A stretch of DNA of 42,676 bases from CAZEFK01 sp964511405 (GCA_964511405.1 CAZEFK010000032.1:1-42676), one strand, 5' to 3'; counted from the first letter of the stretch, positions 1 to 8,080 are shown. The notes: a model not told the origin generated them from the sequence alone. Numbers and translations: made by a program.

Positions 1-2
1 TG

Positions 3-476
3 CGCATGAAGCTGGTGGAACCGCTGCGCGAGCTGTTCAAGGACGAGGTCCGCGCCCTGGCGCGCGAGCTGGGCCTGCCGGAGAGCCTGGTCGGCCGGCA
101 CCCGTTCCCGGGTCCGGGCCTGGCCATCCGCATGCCGGGTGCGGTGACGCCGGAGCGCCTGGCCGTCCTGCGCGCCGCCGACCGCATCTATCTGGAGGAG
201 ATCCGCGCCGCCGGGCTGTACGACCAGATCTGGCAAGCCTTCGCGGTGCTGCTGCCGGTGCGCACGGTCGGCGTGATGGGCGACGCGCGCTCCTACGACT
301 CGGCGCTGGCGCTGCGGGCGGTGACCTCGACCGACGGCATGACCGCCGACAGCTTCCCGTTCGAGCACGCGTTCCTGGCCCGGGTCGCGACCCGGATCAT
401 CAACGAAGTGCGCGGGATCAACCGGGTGACCTACGACGTGACGTCGAAGCCGCCCGGAACGATCGAGTGGGAGTGA
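3..476 (+). CDS. guaA: GMP synthase (glutamine-hydrolysing), C-terminal part, 5' end outside window
   Basis: This is the last 157 codons of GMP synthase, which aminates XMP to GMP in purine synthesis in the cytoplasm. The family's C-terminal dimerisation domain is clear. The RHPFPGPGLAIR motif lies near residues 31-42, a GVMGDARSYD segment follows in the middle, and the protein ends KPPGTIEWE, the usual GuaA C-terminus that contacts XMP. The reading frame is already open at base 3, so the glutaminase and ATP-pyrophosphatase domains lie to the left of the window. The gene ends with TGA at 474-476. No frameshift is visible. Confidence 0.97.
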   Translation, partial: RMKLVEPLRELFKDEVRALARELGLPESLVGRHPFPGPGLAIRMPGAVTPERLAVLRAADRIYLEEIRAAGLYDQIWQAFAVLLPVRTVGVMGDARSYDSALALRAVTSTDGMTADSFPFEHAFLARVATRIINEVRGINRVTYDVTSKPPGTIEWE

Positions 477-478
477 TT

Positions 479-500
479 CGATAGGCTTTGGGGTCTATCG
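479..500 (+). terminator. Possible weak stem-loop after guaA
   Basis: CGATAG (479-484) and CTATCG (495-500) form a 6-bp stem with a 10-base loop just after the guaA stop. There is no U-tract, so calling it a terminator is tentative. Confidence 0.3.
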
Positions 501-573
501 GCGCGCGGCTCGAACCGTTGCATGTCGCCGCCGGGACCGGCGATGATTTTCTGAAGGCTCAGGGTCTCCACAG

Positions 574-600
574 CAGTGGCCAGTTTCTGGCCATGCACTG
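574..600 (+). other. Bulged hairpin upstream of the DUF3237 gene
   Basis: CAGTG-GCCAG (574-583), loop TTT, then CTGGC (587-591), a 4-base bulge and CACTG (596-600) form a 10-bp interrupted stem. The innermost part, TGGCCAG-TTT-CTGGCCA, is a perfect inverted repeat. It ends a few bases before the ribosome binding site of the gene at 613. It could end guaA transcripts or sit in the leader of the next gene. Confidence 0.5.
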
Positions 601-612
601 AGGAGAAGGGCC

Positions 613-1053
613 ATGAGCTATGAAAGGATCTTCGAGTACGACCTCGAGATCACGGGGGTGACCGACTACGGGGCGGACATGGAGGAGCTGTTTTCCGGTC
701 GGCGGACACCGCCGCTTCAAGGCGCCCAGTTCGACGTGACCCTCGCCGGGCCGATCAAGGGGCGCGTGACAGGCATGGTCCGCGGCGTCGACTACCTGCG
801 CGTGCGCGCCGACGGTCGCAGGGACCTCGAGCTTCGGGCGACCATCGAGACCGACGACGGCCATCGCATCGCGTTCGCCGCCACCGGCGTTGGCACCCCG
901 CGGGCCAGCGAGCCGATCGTCGACCTGGCCGTGAAGATCGACCTCACGACGGCCGCGGCCGCCTATGCCTGGCTCAATGCCCGGCCGGCCTGGGGGGCCG
1001 GATATGCGGACCTCACCACCGGCAAGATCCACATCGATGCCTATCTGCACTGA
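613..1053 (+). CDS. DUF3237 family protein
   Basis: A 146-residue cytoplasmic protein with no signal peptide. It matches the DUF3237 pattern over its whole length: an N-terminal MSYERIFEYDLEI strand, a G-x-V-x-G followed by DYLRVRADG near residues 58-70, and an ELRATIETDDGHRI segment after it. The biochemical role of the family is not established; its members form a small beta-barrel-like fold. The ATG has a good ribosome binding site (GGAG about 8 bases upstream). The gene stands alone between guaA and an ECF sigma factor gene that starts about 120 bases later on the same strand. Confidence 0.8.
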   Translation: MSYERIFEYDLEITGVTDYGADMEELFSGRRTPPLQGAQFDVTLAGPIKGRVTGMVRGVDYLRVRADGRRDLELRATIETDDGHRIAFAATGVGTPRASEPIVDLAVKIDLTTAAAAYAWLNARPAWGAGYADLTTGKIHIDAYLH

Positions 1054-1173
1054 AGCGCGGGCCAGAGAAGGATTCGGCGCGGGGGTGAAAAGGCCGCCAC
1101 TCGATCGATGAGTTGCCGCTGGCCGGTGGTCTGCACACCATCGGGCATGAACGATCGGAGGAGTCCTGGCCCC

Positions 1174-2196
1174 GTGACCGACCAGACCCTGACGAGCCCC
1201 ATCGGCAAGGGACCGCCCAGCCGCGCCGACTTTGCCCGGGTCGCCGAACAGCACCGCCGGGCGCTCAAGCTGCACTGCTACCGCATGCTTGGCTCCCTGC
1301 ACGAGGCGGAAGACGCGGTCCAGGAAACGCTGCTTCGCGCGTGGCGGGGCTTCGACGACTTCGAGGCCCGCGCCTCGATCAAGAACTGGCTGTTCCGGAT
1401 TGCGACCAATGCCTGCCTCAACATGATCGCGAGCCGCTCGCGGCGGGGCCGGGCGATGCCTGATCGGCTGGGCGGGCCGGCGACCGAGCGGCCGCAGGGG
1501 CGGCCGGACGCCGAGATGCTGTGGGTCGAGCCCTATCCCGACGCGGAGCTCGAGGCCGTCGCCGACCCGGCGGCCGGACCCGACATGCGCTACGAGCTCA
1601 GAGAGTCCGTCCGGTTGGCATTCGTCACGGCGATCCAGCAACTGCCGGCGCGGCAGCGGGCGGTGCTTCTTCTGGCCGATGTGCTGGGCTGGTCGGCGAT
1701 CGAGGTCGCCGCCGTGCTCGACGCCTCGGTGGCCTCGGTGAACAGCGCCCTGCAGCGTGCGCGCGCCAAGCTGTCCAAGCTCGACCGTTCGGAGCGGCCG
1801 TCTCCGATGACGGACCAACAACAGCGGACTCTACTGGAGCGTTATGTGCGCGCCTGGGAGAGCGCGGACCTGGAACGGTTCGTGGACCTGTTGAAAGAGG
1901 ATGCCGTCTACGCCATGCCGCCGTGGCGGGAATGGTATGCCGGGAGAGAGTCCATCGGCGCCTTCTTCGGGGCCGTCTGGCCGGCCTATCGCGGGTTCCG
2001 ATTGGTTCCGGTCGGGGCCAACCTGCAACCGGCGTTCGCTCTCTACACCCTGGGCGCCGAAGGCCGCTGGAACGCCCATTCGATCCAGCTCCTGTCTCTC
2101 GATGAGGCGGGCATCGCGACATTCATGGCCTTCATGCAGCCGCTCGCCCGGGGCCTGTTCCCCGCGTTCCGACTGCCGACCGTGCTGGAGTCCTGA
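1174..2196 (+). CDS. ECF-type RNA polymerase sigma factor with C-terminal SnoaL-like domain (SigX5/TIGR02960-like)
   Basis: An extracytoplasmic-function sigma factor of 340 residues. Region sigma2 (about 20-90) carries HCYRMLGSLHEAEDAVQET and NWLFRIATNACLN. A linker with a conserved EPYPD and GPDMRYELRESV segment (about 119-146) is typical of the TIGR02960/SigX5 group. Sigma4 (about 150-205) has LPARQRAVLLL followed by a helix-turn-helix. Residues 215-330 form a SnoaL/NTF2-like domain (LERYVRAWESADLERFVDLL), which in related ECF groups tunes activity in place of an anti-sigma factor. I chose the GTG at 1174 because GGAGGAG lies about 10 bases upstream; an in-frame ATG at 1147 has no such site. 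No anti-sigma gene is adjacent. Confidence 0.9.
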   Translation: MTDQTLTSPIGKGPPSRADFARVAEQHRRALKLHCYRMLGSLHEAEDAVQETLLRAWRGFDDFEARASIKNWLFRIATNACLNMIASRSRRGRAMPDRLGGPATERPQGRPDAEMLWVEPYPDAELEAVADPAAGPDMRYELRESVRLAFVTAIQQLPARQRAVLLLADVLGWSAIEVAAVLDASVASVNSALQRARAKLSKLDRSERPSPMTDQQQRTLLERYVRAWESADLERFVDLLKEDAVYAMPPWREWYAGRESIGAFFGAVWPAYRGFRLVPVGANLQPAFALYTLGAEGRWNAHSIQLLSLDEAGIATFMAFMQPLARGLFPAFRLPTVLES

Positions 2197-2248
2197 CGAA
2201 AGCGCCGGAAGCCGTGCCCGATATGACGATCCGAAGCCCGCGCCGCGG

Positions 2249-2284
2249 TTGATCTGGACCATCCGTTGGTCTAAATGTCGGGTA
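2249..2284 (+). promoter_or_regulatory. Promoter and operator of the first toxin-antitoxin pair
   Basis: TTGATC (2249-2254) and CTAAAT (2271-2276) are 16 bases apart and could be -35 and -10 boxes. Between them lies the perfect inverted repeat GACCA-N5-TGGTC (2257-2271). Predicted transcription would begin near the ATG at 2284. This fits autorepression by the antitoxin. The assignment is inferred from sequence. Confidence 0.5.
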
Positions 2285-2541
2285 TGCGGATTTCCGTCAC
2301 GGACGCCAAGGCCCAACTGACCGAGCTCGTTCGCCTCGCCGAAGCCGGCGACGAGGTCGTTCTGACTCGTCATGGCCGTCCGGCGGTTCGGCTGGTGGCA
2401 GTGACGGCGGCCCCCGATCGGGTCGCCCGGCGGGCCTTGCTCGAAGCGGTTCGCGCTGCGGGTTCCGCCAAGGCGACCCCGGGTGCCAGCGCGGCGCGCA
2501 GTCAGGATTACCTGTACGGGGACGATGGGCTGCCGACGTGA
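2284..2541 (+). CDS. Type II antitoxin, Phd/YefM family
   Basis: A short antitoxin of 85 residues with the Phd/YefM N-terminal DNA-binding fold: RISVTDAKAQLTELVRLAEAGDEVVLTRHG, where the alternating pattern and the final TRHGRP loop are diagnostic. The C-terminal part (ARSQDYLYGDDGLPT) would wrap and block the toxin. I prefer the ATG at 2284 because homologues usually begin M-x-ISVTDAK and the predicted promoter ends there; an in-frame ATG at 2275 is the alternative. The stop overlaps the toxin start as GTGA, so the pair is translationally coupled. Confidence 0.88.
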   Translation: MRISVTDAKAQLTELVRLAEAGDEVVLTRHGRPAVRLVAVTAAPDRVARRALLEAVRAAGSAKATPGASAARSQDYLYGDDGLPT

Positions 2542-2921
2542 TCGCCGTCGACACCTCTGCCTTGATGGCGATCGTCCTCGACGAGCCCGCGGCCGATGCC
2601 TGCATCGCCGCGCTCGAAGCCGAGGATCAGGTTCGCGTCTCTGCGGGCACGGTCGCGGAAGCGCTGATCGTGTCGGAACGCCGGAATGTCGGTGCGGAAA
2701 TGGCCCGGCTCATCGACGGCCTCGGCTTCGAGATCGTGACCGTGACGGCGGCTTCGGCACGGCGCATTGGCGAAGCCTACGAGCGGTGGGGAAAGGGCAG
2801 GAACCCGGCCGGTCTCAATTTCGGGGATTGCTTTGCCTACGAGGTAGCCAAGGCCCACGGCTGCAGCTTGCTCTACGTCGGCGATGATTTCGCGAAAACC
2901 GATATCGATGCCGTGCTTTGA
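2538..2921 (+). CDS. vapC: Type II toxin, PIN-domain ribonuclease (VapC family)
   Basis: A 127-residue PIN-domain protein, predicted to be a Mg2+-dependent RNase that cuts tRNA or other RNA when freed from its antitoxin. The four acidic active-site residues are visible: Asp5 (AVDTSAL), Glu41 (TVAEALI), Asp97 (NFGDCFAY) and Asp116/117 (VGDDF). The GTG start overlaps the antitoxin stop by 4 bases. The residue order and length are typical for VapC, so the protein appears intact. Confidence 0.92.
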   Translation: MIAVDTSALMAIVLDEPAADACIAALEAEDQVRVSAGTVAEALIVSERRNVGAEMARLIDGLGFEIVTVTAASARRIGEAYERWGKGRNPAGLNFGDCFAYEVAKAHGCSLLYVGDDFAKTDIDAVL

Positions 2922-3000
2922 CGCGTGCTCTTGACCATGGAGTAGGTCATGTAGCGGGTCCGCATCCCGCGATGTGGCCGGCGCCCGCCCGCTGCGGTGT

Positions 3001-4032
3001 TCATGCGTCCGTTCCCTGGGCCACCGTGAGCACGATCTTGCCGCGAATATGTCCGGCGGCAGCGCGCTCATGGGCTTTGGCGGCCTCGGCGAGCGTAAAT
3101 CGGCTGTCGATCGCGACACGGACCGTGCCGTCATTCAGGAGCGGCGCGAGGGCGGCGAGTTGCGCGCCGTTCGATCGGACCTGGGTGGTGGAGACGGTGA
3201 CGCCGAGTCGTTCGGCTTCGTCGCGGCCGTCGAAGCCAAGCGGGAAGATCGGGAACAGAGCGCCGCCCCGCTTCAGAGTCGACAGGAAGCGCCCGGTGGT
3301 CGGACCGCCCACCGCGTCGACGACGAGGTCGACGTCGGCCACCATGTCCTCGGGCTTGACCGTCCCATAGTCGATGAACGCGTCGGCGCCGAGGTCGCGC
3401 AGGAACGCCTCGTTGCCGCCCGAGGCGACCGCGATGACTCGCGCGCCGCGCCATTTGGCCAACTGCACGGCCAGATGGCCGACGCCGCCCGCAGCGCCGT
3501 TGACGAGTACAGTCTTGCCGTCGAGTGGCACCGGTACATGCCGGAACGGCTGGAGCGGGTTCGGCGCGTCGTGGCCAAGGTCGATGAGGAACTGCCAGGC
3601 GGTCAGGAGAGACATGGGCGCCGCAGCCGCGTGCGCATGGTCGATGGCGTCGGGCTTGAGCGCAAGCTCGGTGGCCGGCACCGCGACATATTCGGCATAG
3701 GCACGACTTTCGCCGGCGAGACCGACGGGAAACCGCACCATCGCATAGACGTCTTGTCCGACGGCGAAGCCCTGCACGTCATCGGCGACCGCCTCGACGG
3801 TGCCCGAGACATCGGTTCCCGGAATGATCGGGAACGAGACCTTGGGTTGCCATTCGGGGGGCAGCATCTTGTAGCCCTCGCGCAGATACCAATCGGGCGG
3901 GTTGACGCCGATGGCATGAACGCGAACGAGCACGTCCCCCGCCTTGAGCGCCGGCTTCGGAGCGTCCTCATAGACCAGCGCTTCGGGGCCACCGAAGGCG
4001 TGCAGGCGAACCGCTTTCATCCCATCGCTCAT
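3001..4032 (-). CDS. NADP-dependent quinone oxidoreductase-like MDR enzyme
   Basis: A zinc-independent medium-chain dehydrogenase/reductase of 343 residues. The N-terminal GroES-like domain shows GDVLVRVHAIGVNPPDWYLREG and PGTDVSGTVEAV. The Rossmann domain has a nucleotide-binding loop, NGAAGGVGHLAVQLAK, near residues 178-193, and the C-terminus ends GKIVLTV. Zinc-binding cysteines are absent. It probably reduces quinones or activated alkenes with NADPH in the cytoplasm. The ATG at 4032 is preceded by GGAGG five bases upstream; an upstream in-frame start at 4083 lacks this. It is divergent from a LysR gene (4122), which is the likely regulator. Confidence 0.9.
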   Translation of the reverse strand: MSDGMKAVRLHAFGGPEALVYEDAPKPALKAGDVLVRVHAIGVNPPDWYLREGYKMLPPEWQPKVSFPIIPGTDVSGTVEAVADDVQGFAVGQDVYAMVRFPVGLAGESRAYAEYVAVPATELALKPDAIDHAHAAAAPMSLLTAWQFLIDLGHDAPNPLQPFRHVPVPLDGKTVLVNGAAGGVGHLAVQLAKWRGARVIAVASGGNEAFLRDLGADAFIDYGTVKPEDMVADVDLVVDAVGGPTTGRFLSTLKRGGALFPIFPLGFDGRDEAERLGVTVSTTQVRSNGAQLAALAPLLNDGTVRVAIDSRFTLAEAAKAHERAAAGHIRGKIVLTVAQGTDA

Positions 4033-4086
4033 GAGCACCTCCATCGAACGCGTCACCGACCCGCGATATGAGGGGGCATCCACAGA

Positions 4087-4121
4087 TTGATAATCGGGGC
4101 GTTATTCGATTTAGATGTGCC
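4087..4121 (+). promoter_or_regulatory. Divergent promoter region with LysR operator candidate
   Basis: TTGATA (4087-4092) and TTAGAT (4110-4115) are 17 bases apart, and the LysR ATG begins 7 bases after the -10 box. This suggests a leaderless or nearly leaderless mRNA. The inverted repeat AATCG-N10-CGATT (4092-4111) fills the spacer. The region also serves the divergent MDR gene. Confidence 0.55.
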
Positions 4122-5054
4122 ATGAAGGAACAAATAGCCTTCGATCGGCTGACGGGGTTGATTGCGTTCGCACGCGCGGGATCTCTGGGAAGCTTCACCG
4201 CAGCCGCCCAGTCCCTCGCGATTTCGCCATCTGCTATCAGCAAGAGCGTGCAGCGCCTCGAACAGCGGCTGGGTGTTTCCTTGTTCACCCGGACCACCCG
4301 CTCGCTCACGCTGACTCCGGAGGGCCGCGACTTGCACGAACGGGCCTTGAGACTGCTGCGCGATGCGGAAGACATCGAACAGGCGGCGAAAGCCGTTCGC
4401 GCCGAGCCGGCCGGAACCTTGCGGATCGCAGCGTCGCTGCCGATCGGACTCCACTTGATAGCGCCCACCTTGCCCGCTTTCCGCGAGCGTCATCCGAAAG
4501 TGACGATCGACCTTCGGCTAGACGACCGGCTGGTCGACATCGTCGAACAAGGCATCGATATTGCGGTTCGCATCGGTGAACTCGCGGACTCTCGTCTGTT
4601 GTCCCGCCGGCTTGCGCCGTTGCGGCTCTGTGCGTTCGCCTCGCCAGCCTATCTGGCCGTGCGGGGCACGCCGACGCACCCGGACGACCTGGCGGCGCAC
4701 GATACCGTCAATTTTCGGTATCAGAGCAGCGGCCAGACCTTCCGCTGGCCATTTCGGATCGGCGAGCGCGAAATCGAGATCGTGCCGACATCGAGCATCA
4801 TCGCCGACGTCAGCGAAGCGGTCATGGCAACTCTGGTCGCGGGGGGCGGCATCGGCATGGGCGCTTCCTTCATCGCCGCCCCCTATGTCGCGCGCGGTGA
4901 ACTGGTCGCGGTCCTGAGCGACTTCGCCGTGGACCGCGAGACCATCACCGCGCTGTGGCCGTCCAGCCGGCGAACGAACCCGGCCGTACGGGCCTTTCTC
5001 GAATACCTGCGAGAGGCTGCCGACCGGGTGATCGCGGACGTGCCGATCCGCTGA
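4122..5054 (+). CDS. LysR-family transcriptional regulator
   Basis: A LysR-type regulator of 310 residues. The winged helix-turn-helix lies at about residues 10-70 (GSFTAAAQSLAISPSAISKSVQRLEQRLGVSLFTRTTR, split over helices 2-3), and a periplasmic-binding-protein-like effector domain covers about 95-300. It resembles the group that controls divergent oxidoreductase genes. I chose the ATG at 4122, which gives the canonical distance to the helix-turn-helix. No Shine-Dalgarno sequence is present, consistent with the promoter placement just upstream. The likely target is the divergent MDR gene ending at 3001. Confidence 0.92.
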   Translation: MKEQIAFDRLTGLIAFARAGSLGSFTAAAQSLAISPSAISKSVQRLEQRLGVSLFTRTTRSLTLTPEGRDLHERALRLLRDAEDIEQAAKAVRAEPAGTLRIAASLPIGLHLIAPTLPAFRERHPKVTIDLRLDDRLVDIVEQGIDIAVRIGELADSRLLSRRLAPLRLCAFASPAYLAVRGTPTHPDDLAAHDTVNFRYQSSGQTFRWPFRIGEREIEIVPTSSIIADVSEAVMATLVAGGGIGMGASFIAAPYVARGELVAVLSDFAVDRETITALWPSSRRTNPAVRAFLEYLREAADRVIADVPIR

Positions 5055-5145
5055 GCTGCTCATCCAAGCTACGAATGCGATCCGTCATCTCCGCCCGGGC
5101 GTCCAGCCAGGAGCTCCGGCAACCTCGAGCTGATCGAGGCAGGGA

Positions 5146-5187
5146 GGCCTGAGGAGGGACTTGCTGATGCAAGTCCCTCCTCAGGCC
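5146..5187. terminator. Perfect 19-bp hairpin between convergent genes
   Basis: The arms 5146-5164 and 5169-5187 are exact reverse complements around the loop TGAT. The RidA stop codon (5181-5183, minus strand) lies inside the right arm. The hairpin lies between the ends of the convergent LysR and RidA genes and probably acts as a bidirectional terminator, although no T-tract follows on either strand. Confidence 0.75.
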
Positions 5188-5558
5188 GGCAGCGCGGCCG
5201 TGATGATGATCTCGATCAGATCGCCCTCCGGCATGACCGACTGCACGAAGGAGCGCACCGGCCCATGTCCGGCCGGCATCCAACTGGACCAGGCTTCGTC
5301 GAAGGCCGGCTTGTTGCCGTGGTCGGTCACCACGATTTCCGCCTTGACGATGCGCGTGCGGTCCAGGCCGGCGTCCTTCAGATAGCCGTCGATGACGCCA
5401 AGCGCGCCCGGCGTTTGTGCCCGGATGTCCGGGGTGCGGTCCGGCGAGACGGCGACGGCCCATAGGAATCCCCCGCCGCCCGGCAAGCGATAGGTGGTCA
5501 CCGCCGATTTGCTGGGGAGGGTCTTGTTCGGGATGCGGACGATGTCTGGGGCGGTCAT
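5181..5558 (-). CDS. RidA/YjgF family protein
   Basis: A 125-residue member of the RidA (YjgF/YER057c/UK114) family, small trimeric enzymes that deaminate reactive enamine/imine intermediates. Family features seen are LPGGGGFLWAVAVSPD near the N-terminus, an AQTPGALGVIDGYLKDAGLDRTRIVKAEIVVTD stretch (read in two parts, about 47-79), and a C-terminal MPEGDLIEIIITAALPA. The usual arginine of RidA in the R-V/C-x-V motif before the C-terminus is not obvious, so this may be a non-RidA (Rid2-7) subfamily. The start has a weak GGAG site. Its stop codon lies in the 19-bp hairpin. Confidence 0.85.
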   Translation of the reverse strand: MTAPDIVRIPNKTLPSKSAVTTYRLPGGGGFLWAVAVSPDRTPDIRAQTPGALGVIDGYLKDAGLDRTRIVKAEIVVTDHGNKPAFDEAWSSWMPAGHGPVRSFVQSVMPEGDLIEIIITAALPA

Positions 5559-5836
5559 GTCAGCTCCGGTACGGTCTCAGGCTTCGAACATCTCGGGCCA
5601 GAGGATGCCCTCGCCACCAGGGCGACGCCAAGATTGCTCGTCATGGACAAGCGGCTGTCCGGAAACGGCGTTTGGCTGTCCCGATCCGTAGGATCGCGGT
5701 CGTTGGCTCAGCCAGGCTCCCGCGCGACATACAGGGGGCAGGCCGGTCCGACCAATCGTTCGTCGTGATGCGGCCGTCGGCGACCCCCCACCAGCGGTGG
5801 ACGGTGGTCATGACCAGCTGAACGCAGGAGCACGAC

Positions 5837-6826
5837 ATGACACCCGCCAGCATCAGTCCTCAGGCGAACGACGAGCAAACCCAGTCAACGATGATGGCTT
5901 GGCGCGTCCACGCGTTCGGGCCGCCGGAGGTCATGACGTTCGAGCGTGTCCCACGGCCCGAGCCCGGCCCTGGCGAAGTCCTGGTCAAGGTCGACGCCGC
6001 CGGCGTCGGGCCATGGGATGGCTGGATCCGGGACGGAAAAAGCGCGTTGCCGCAACCGCTTCCCCTGACGCTGGGCTCGGATCTGTCCGGCGAGATCGTC
6101 GCCATCGGGGCCGGCGTTTCAAGTCTCCGTGTGGGAGATCAGGTCTATGGCGTGACCAATCCGCGGTTTATCGGGGCCTACGCCGAGTACGCCGTCGCGT
6201 CCGCGGCGATGGTCTCGACCAAGCCGACCTCGCTGACCCACGCCGAAGCCGCCTCGGTTCCCGTCATCGCCGTCACGGCATGGCAGGCCTTGTTCGACCA
6301 GGCCCAACTCAAAGCCGGTCAAACCGTGGTGATTCACGGCGCGGCCGGGAACGTCGGGGCCTATGCGGTCCAATTGGCCCGTCTTGCCGGCGTGCACACG
6401 GTCGTGACCGTTTCGACGGACGATGTGTCCTTTGTGCGCGACCTCGGCGCAGACACCGTGATCGACTATCGGACCCAGCGCTTTGAGGAAGCGGTTCGAG
6501 ACGCCGACGCCGTCATTGATCTGGTTGGCGGCGAGACCCAGGAGCGGTCGTTCCAGGTCCTGCGTCGCGGCGGCAAGCTGATCTCCGCCGTGTCCCGCCC
6601 GGATCAGGACCTTGCAGGGCGCCACGGTGTGGAAGCCGGTTTCTTTCTGGTCAACGTCACCAGCCAGTATCTGACGGAGATCGCGCGCCGCCTCGATAGT
6701 GGAAAACTTCGCACAAACGTGGGCGCAGTCCTACCGATCCGGGACGCGCGCGAGGCCCATCGCATGCTGGAACGCGCGCGGCCCAAGCCGAAGGGAAAGA
6801 TCGTGCTCGCGGTCGCCGCGAGCTGA
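5837..6826 (+). CDS. NADP-dependent MDR oxidoreductase (quinone reductase type)
   Basis: A second quinone-oxidoreductase-like MDR enzyme, 329 residues, unlike the first in sequence. The N-terminal GroES-like domain (about 20-140) includes GPGEVLVKVDAAGVGPWDGW and TLGSDLSGEIVAIG; the Rossmann domain has IHGAAGNVGAYAVQLAR around 167-182 and ends GKIVLAVA. No zinc ligands are seen. Expected activity is NADPH-linked reduction of quinones or enones. The ATG has AGGAG about 7 bases upstream. It leads a co-oriented group with an HD protein and a cupin (gaps 45 and 12 bases). The 278 bases before it (5559-5836) hold no gene or signal that I can support. Confidence 0.88.
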   Translation: MTPASISPQANDEQTQSTMMAWRVHAFGPPEVMTFERVPRPEPGPGEVLVKVDAAGVGPWDGWIRDGKSALPQPLPLTLGSDLSGEIVAIGAGVSSLRVGDQVYGVTNPRFIGAYAEYAVASAAMVSTKPTSLTHAEAASVPVIAVTAWQALFDQAQLKAGQTVVIHGAAGNVGAYAVQLARLAGVHTVVTVSTDDVSFVRDLGADTVIDYRTQRFEEAVRDADAVIDLVGGETQERSFQVLRRGGKLISAVSRPDQDLAGRHGVEAGFFLVNVTSQYLTEIARRLDSGKLRTNVGAVLPIRDAREAHRMLERARPKPKGKIVLAVAAS

Positions 6827-6871
6827 TCGGCGGGGATTTCGGGACGCGTTTTATCTGGAAAGGAACGAACG

Positions 6872-7525
6872 ATGACCACACCAAATCTCGCCCATGCTCT
6901 TGTCGTTCCCGATTCCTTACTCGCCCGGGAAGCGACGAGCGTCTTGCGCGAACACTCTACCGATCTGCTCTTCAATCACTCGATGCGTGTCTACCTGTTC
7001 GCGGCCGAGCAGGGCCGCCAAAGGAAGCTGCGCTTCGACCCGGAACTCCTCTATGTGGCCGCTGCCTTTCATGATCTCGGCCTGATCAGGAGGTTCTCGA
7101 GCCCGGACGAACGCTTCGAGGTCGACGGCGCCAATGCCGCCCGACAGTTTCTCAGCACCTACAACATTCCCGAAGATCAGGTGCAAGCCGTCTGGGAAGC
7201 GATCGCGCTGCACACCACCCCCGGCATCCCGAAGCATATGCGTCCCGAAGTGGCGCTCCTCAACTCCGGCGTTCTTCTCGATGTGATGGGCGTGGGGTTC
7301 GATCAGTTTCCGGCGGCGCTCCGTCAGGAAATCGTCGCCAAGTACCCGCGCATAAACTTCAAGGAGGGCTTTATCCGGGAGTACTTTGCGGGCTTCGCGC
7401 ACAAGCCGGCGACGACCTATGGCACCGTCAACGCCGCCATCTGCGAACGGTTCATCCCGGGGTTCAAGAGCCCCAATGCGTGCGACCTGATCGCCGCATC
7501 GCCGTTCCCCGATTCCCTAGCTTGA
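6872..7525 (+). CDS. HD-domain metal-dependent hydrolase (cyanamide hydratase-like)
   Basis: An HD-superfamily protein of 217 residues. The metal-binding residues can be followed: His36 (FNHSMRV), His67-Asp68 (AAFHDLG), His114 (ALHTTPG) and probably Asp137. The spacing, and a C-terminal half with GFIREYFAGF and YGTVNAAICERF, resemble the DDI2/cyanamide-hydratase group rather than phosphohydrolases that act on nucleotides. The substrate is unknown. AAAGGA precedes the ATG at 8-9 bases. It lies in the same run as the MDR enzyme upstream and the cupin 12 bases downstream. Confidence 0.85.
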   Translation: MTTPNLAHALVVPDSLLAREATSVLREHSTDLLFNHSMRVYLFAAEQGRQRKLRFDPELLYVAAAFHDLGLIRRFSSPDERFEVDGANAARQFLSTYNIPEDQVQAVWEAIALHTTPGIPKHMRPEVALLNSGVLLDVMGVGFDQFPAALRQEIVAKYPRINFKEGFIREYFAGFAHKPATTYGTVNAAICERFIPGFKSPNACDLIAASPFPDSLA

Positions 7526-7537
7526 GCAGGTGCGATC

Positions 7538-7996
7538 ATGTCGATCAGCGGATTTATCAATCGGATTGGCGCAATGCGGATGACGTCCATCGCGCTGGCG
7601 GTCGCTGCGATTGGTCTGGCCGCGTCACCCGCCATCGCGGCGGACCGGGAGCAAGTGAAACCCGTCTTCGAGCACGCGCTCCCCAATGTCGAAGGAAAGA
7701 GACTGGTCGCCGTGGTGGTGAGCTACCCTCCCGGGGCCACATCGCTGGCTCATCAGCACGCCGCGTCGGCATTCATCTATGCTTATGTGCTGTCTGGCAC
7801 CATCCGCAGCCAAGTCGACGATGACCCTGCGAAGATCTATCACGCCGGCGAAGGCTTTTACGAAATGCCCGGCTCGCATCACCGGATCAGCGAGAACGCA
7901 AGCCAAACCGAGTCCGCCAGCCTGCTGGCCGTCTTCGTCGTCGACTCCAAGGACAAGGCTTTGACGACGCCGGACAAGGCGCCGGGATCGCAATAG
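7538..7996 (+). CDS. Exported cupin-domain protein
   Basis: A 152-residue protein with an N-terminal Sec signal (hydrophobic stretch about 16-33, likely cleavage after PAIA near residue 34). A single cupin domain follows: HQH at 72-74, FIYAYVLSGTIRSQV, and PGSHHRISEN at 111-120, supplying candidate metal-binding histidines 72, 74 and 114 or 115. The acidic residue normally placed in the first cupin motif appears to be replaced (HQHAASAFIY), so metal binding may be altered. It probably acts in the periplasm. It is co-oriented with the HD gene, with a 12-base gap. Confidence 0.85.
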   Translation: MSISGFINRIGAMRMTSIALAVAAIGLAASPAIAADREQVKPVFEHALPNVEGKRLVAVVVSYPPGATSLAHQHAASAFIYAYVLSGTIRSQVDDDPAKIYHAGEGFYEMPGSHHRISENASQTESASLLAVFVVDSKDKALTTPDKAPGSQ

Positions 7997-8080
7997 CGGC
8001 ACGACAGTCGCCGCGCCAGGCCTTTTGCCGTGCCGGGGCTGCCGGCATACTGCGGCATCGGAGTGGAGAGGCCGCAAGCG

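Noticed and set aside
1123..1144. CCGGTGGT-N6-ACCATCGG near-palindrome upstream of the sigma factor
   Set aside because: One mismatch in each arm and no promoter boxes next to it, so chance in GC-rich DNA is likely.
559..1821. Long open frame on the minus strand opposite the DUF3237 and sigma-factor genes
   Set aside because: High-G+C DNA often leaves antisense frames open; the translation is Arg/Pro/His-rich with no motifs, while the plus strand encodes recognisable proteins.
2954..2970. GCGGG-N7-CCCGC repeat after the first toxin gene
   Set aside because: Only a 5-bp stem of G/C bases, common by chance in this sequence; not strong enough to call a terminator.
5641..5853. Short minus-strand open frame in the 278-base gap before the second MDR gene
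   Set aside because: Seventy codons without a recognised motif, and partly overlapping the start of the MDR gene. Nothing else supports it.
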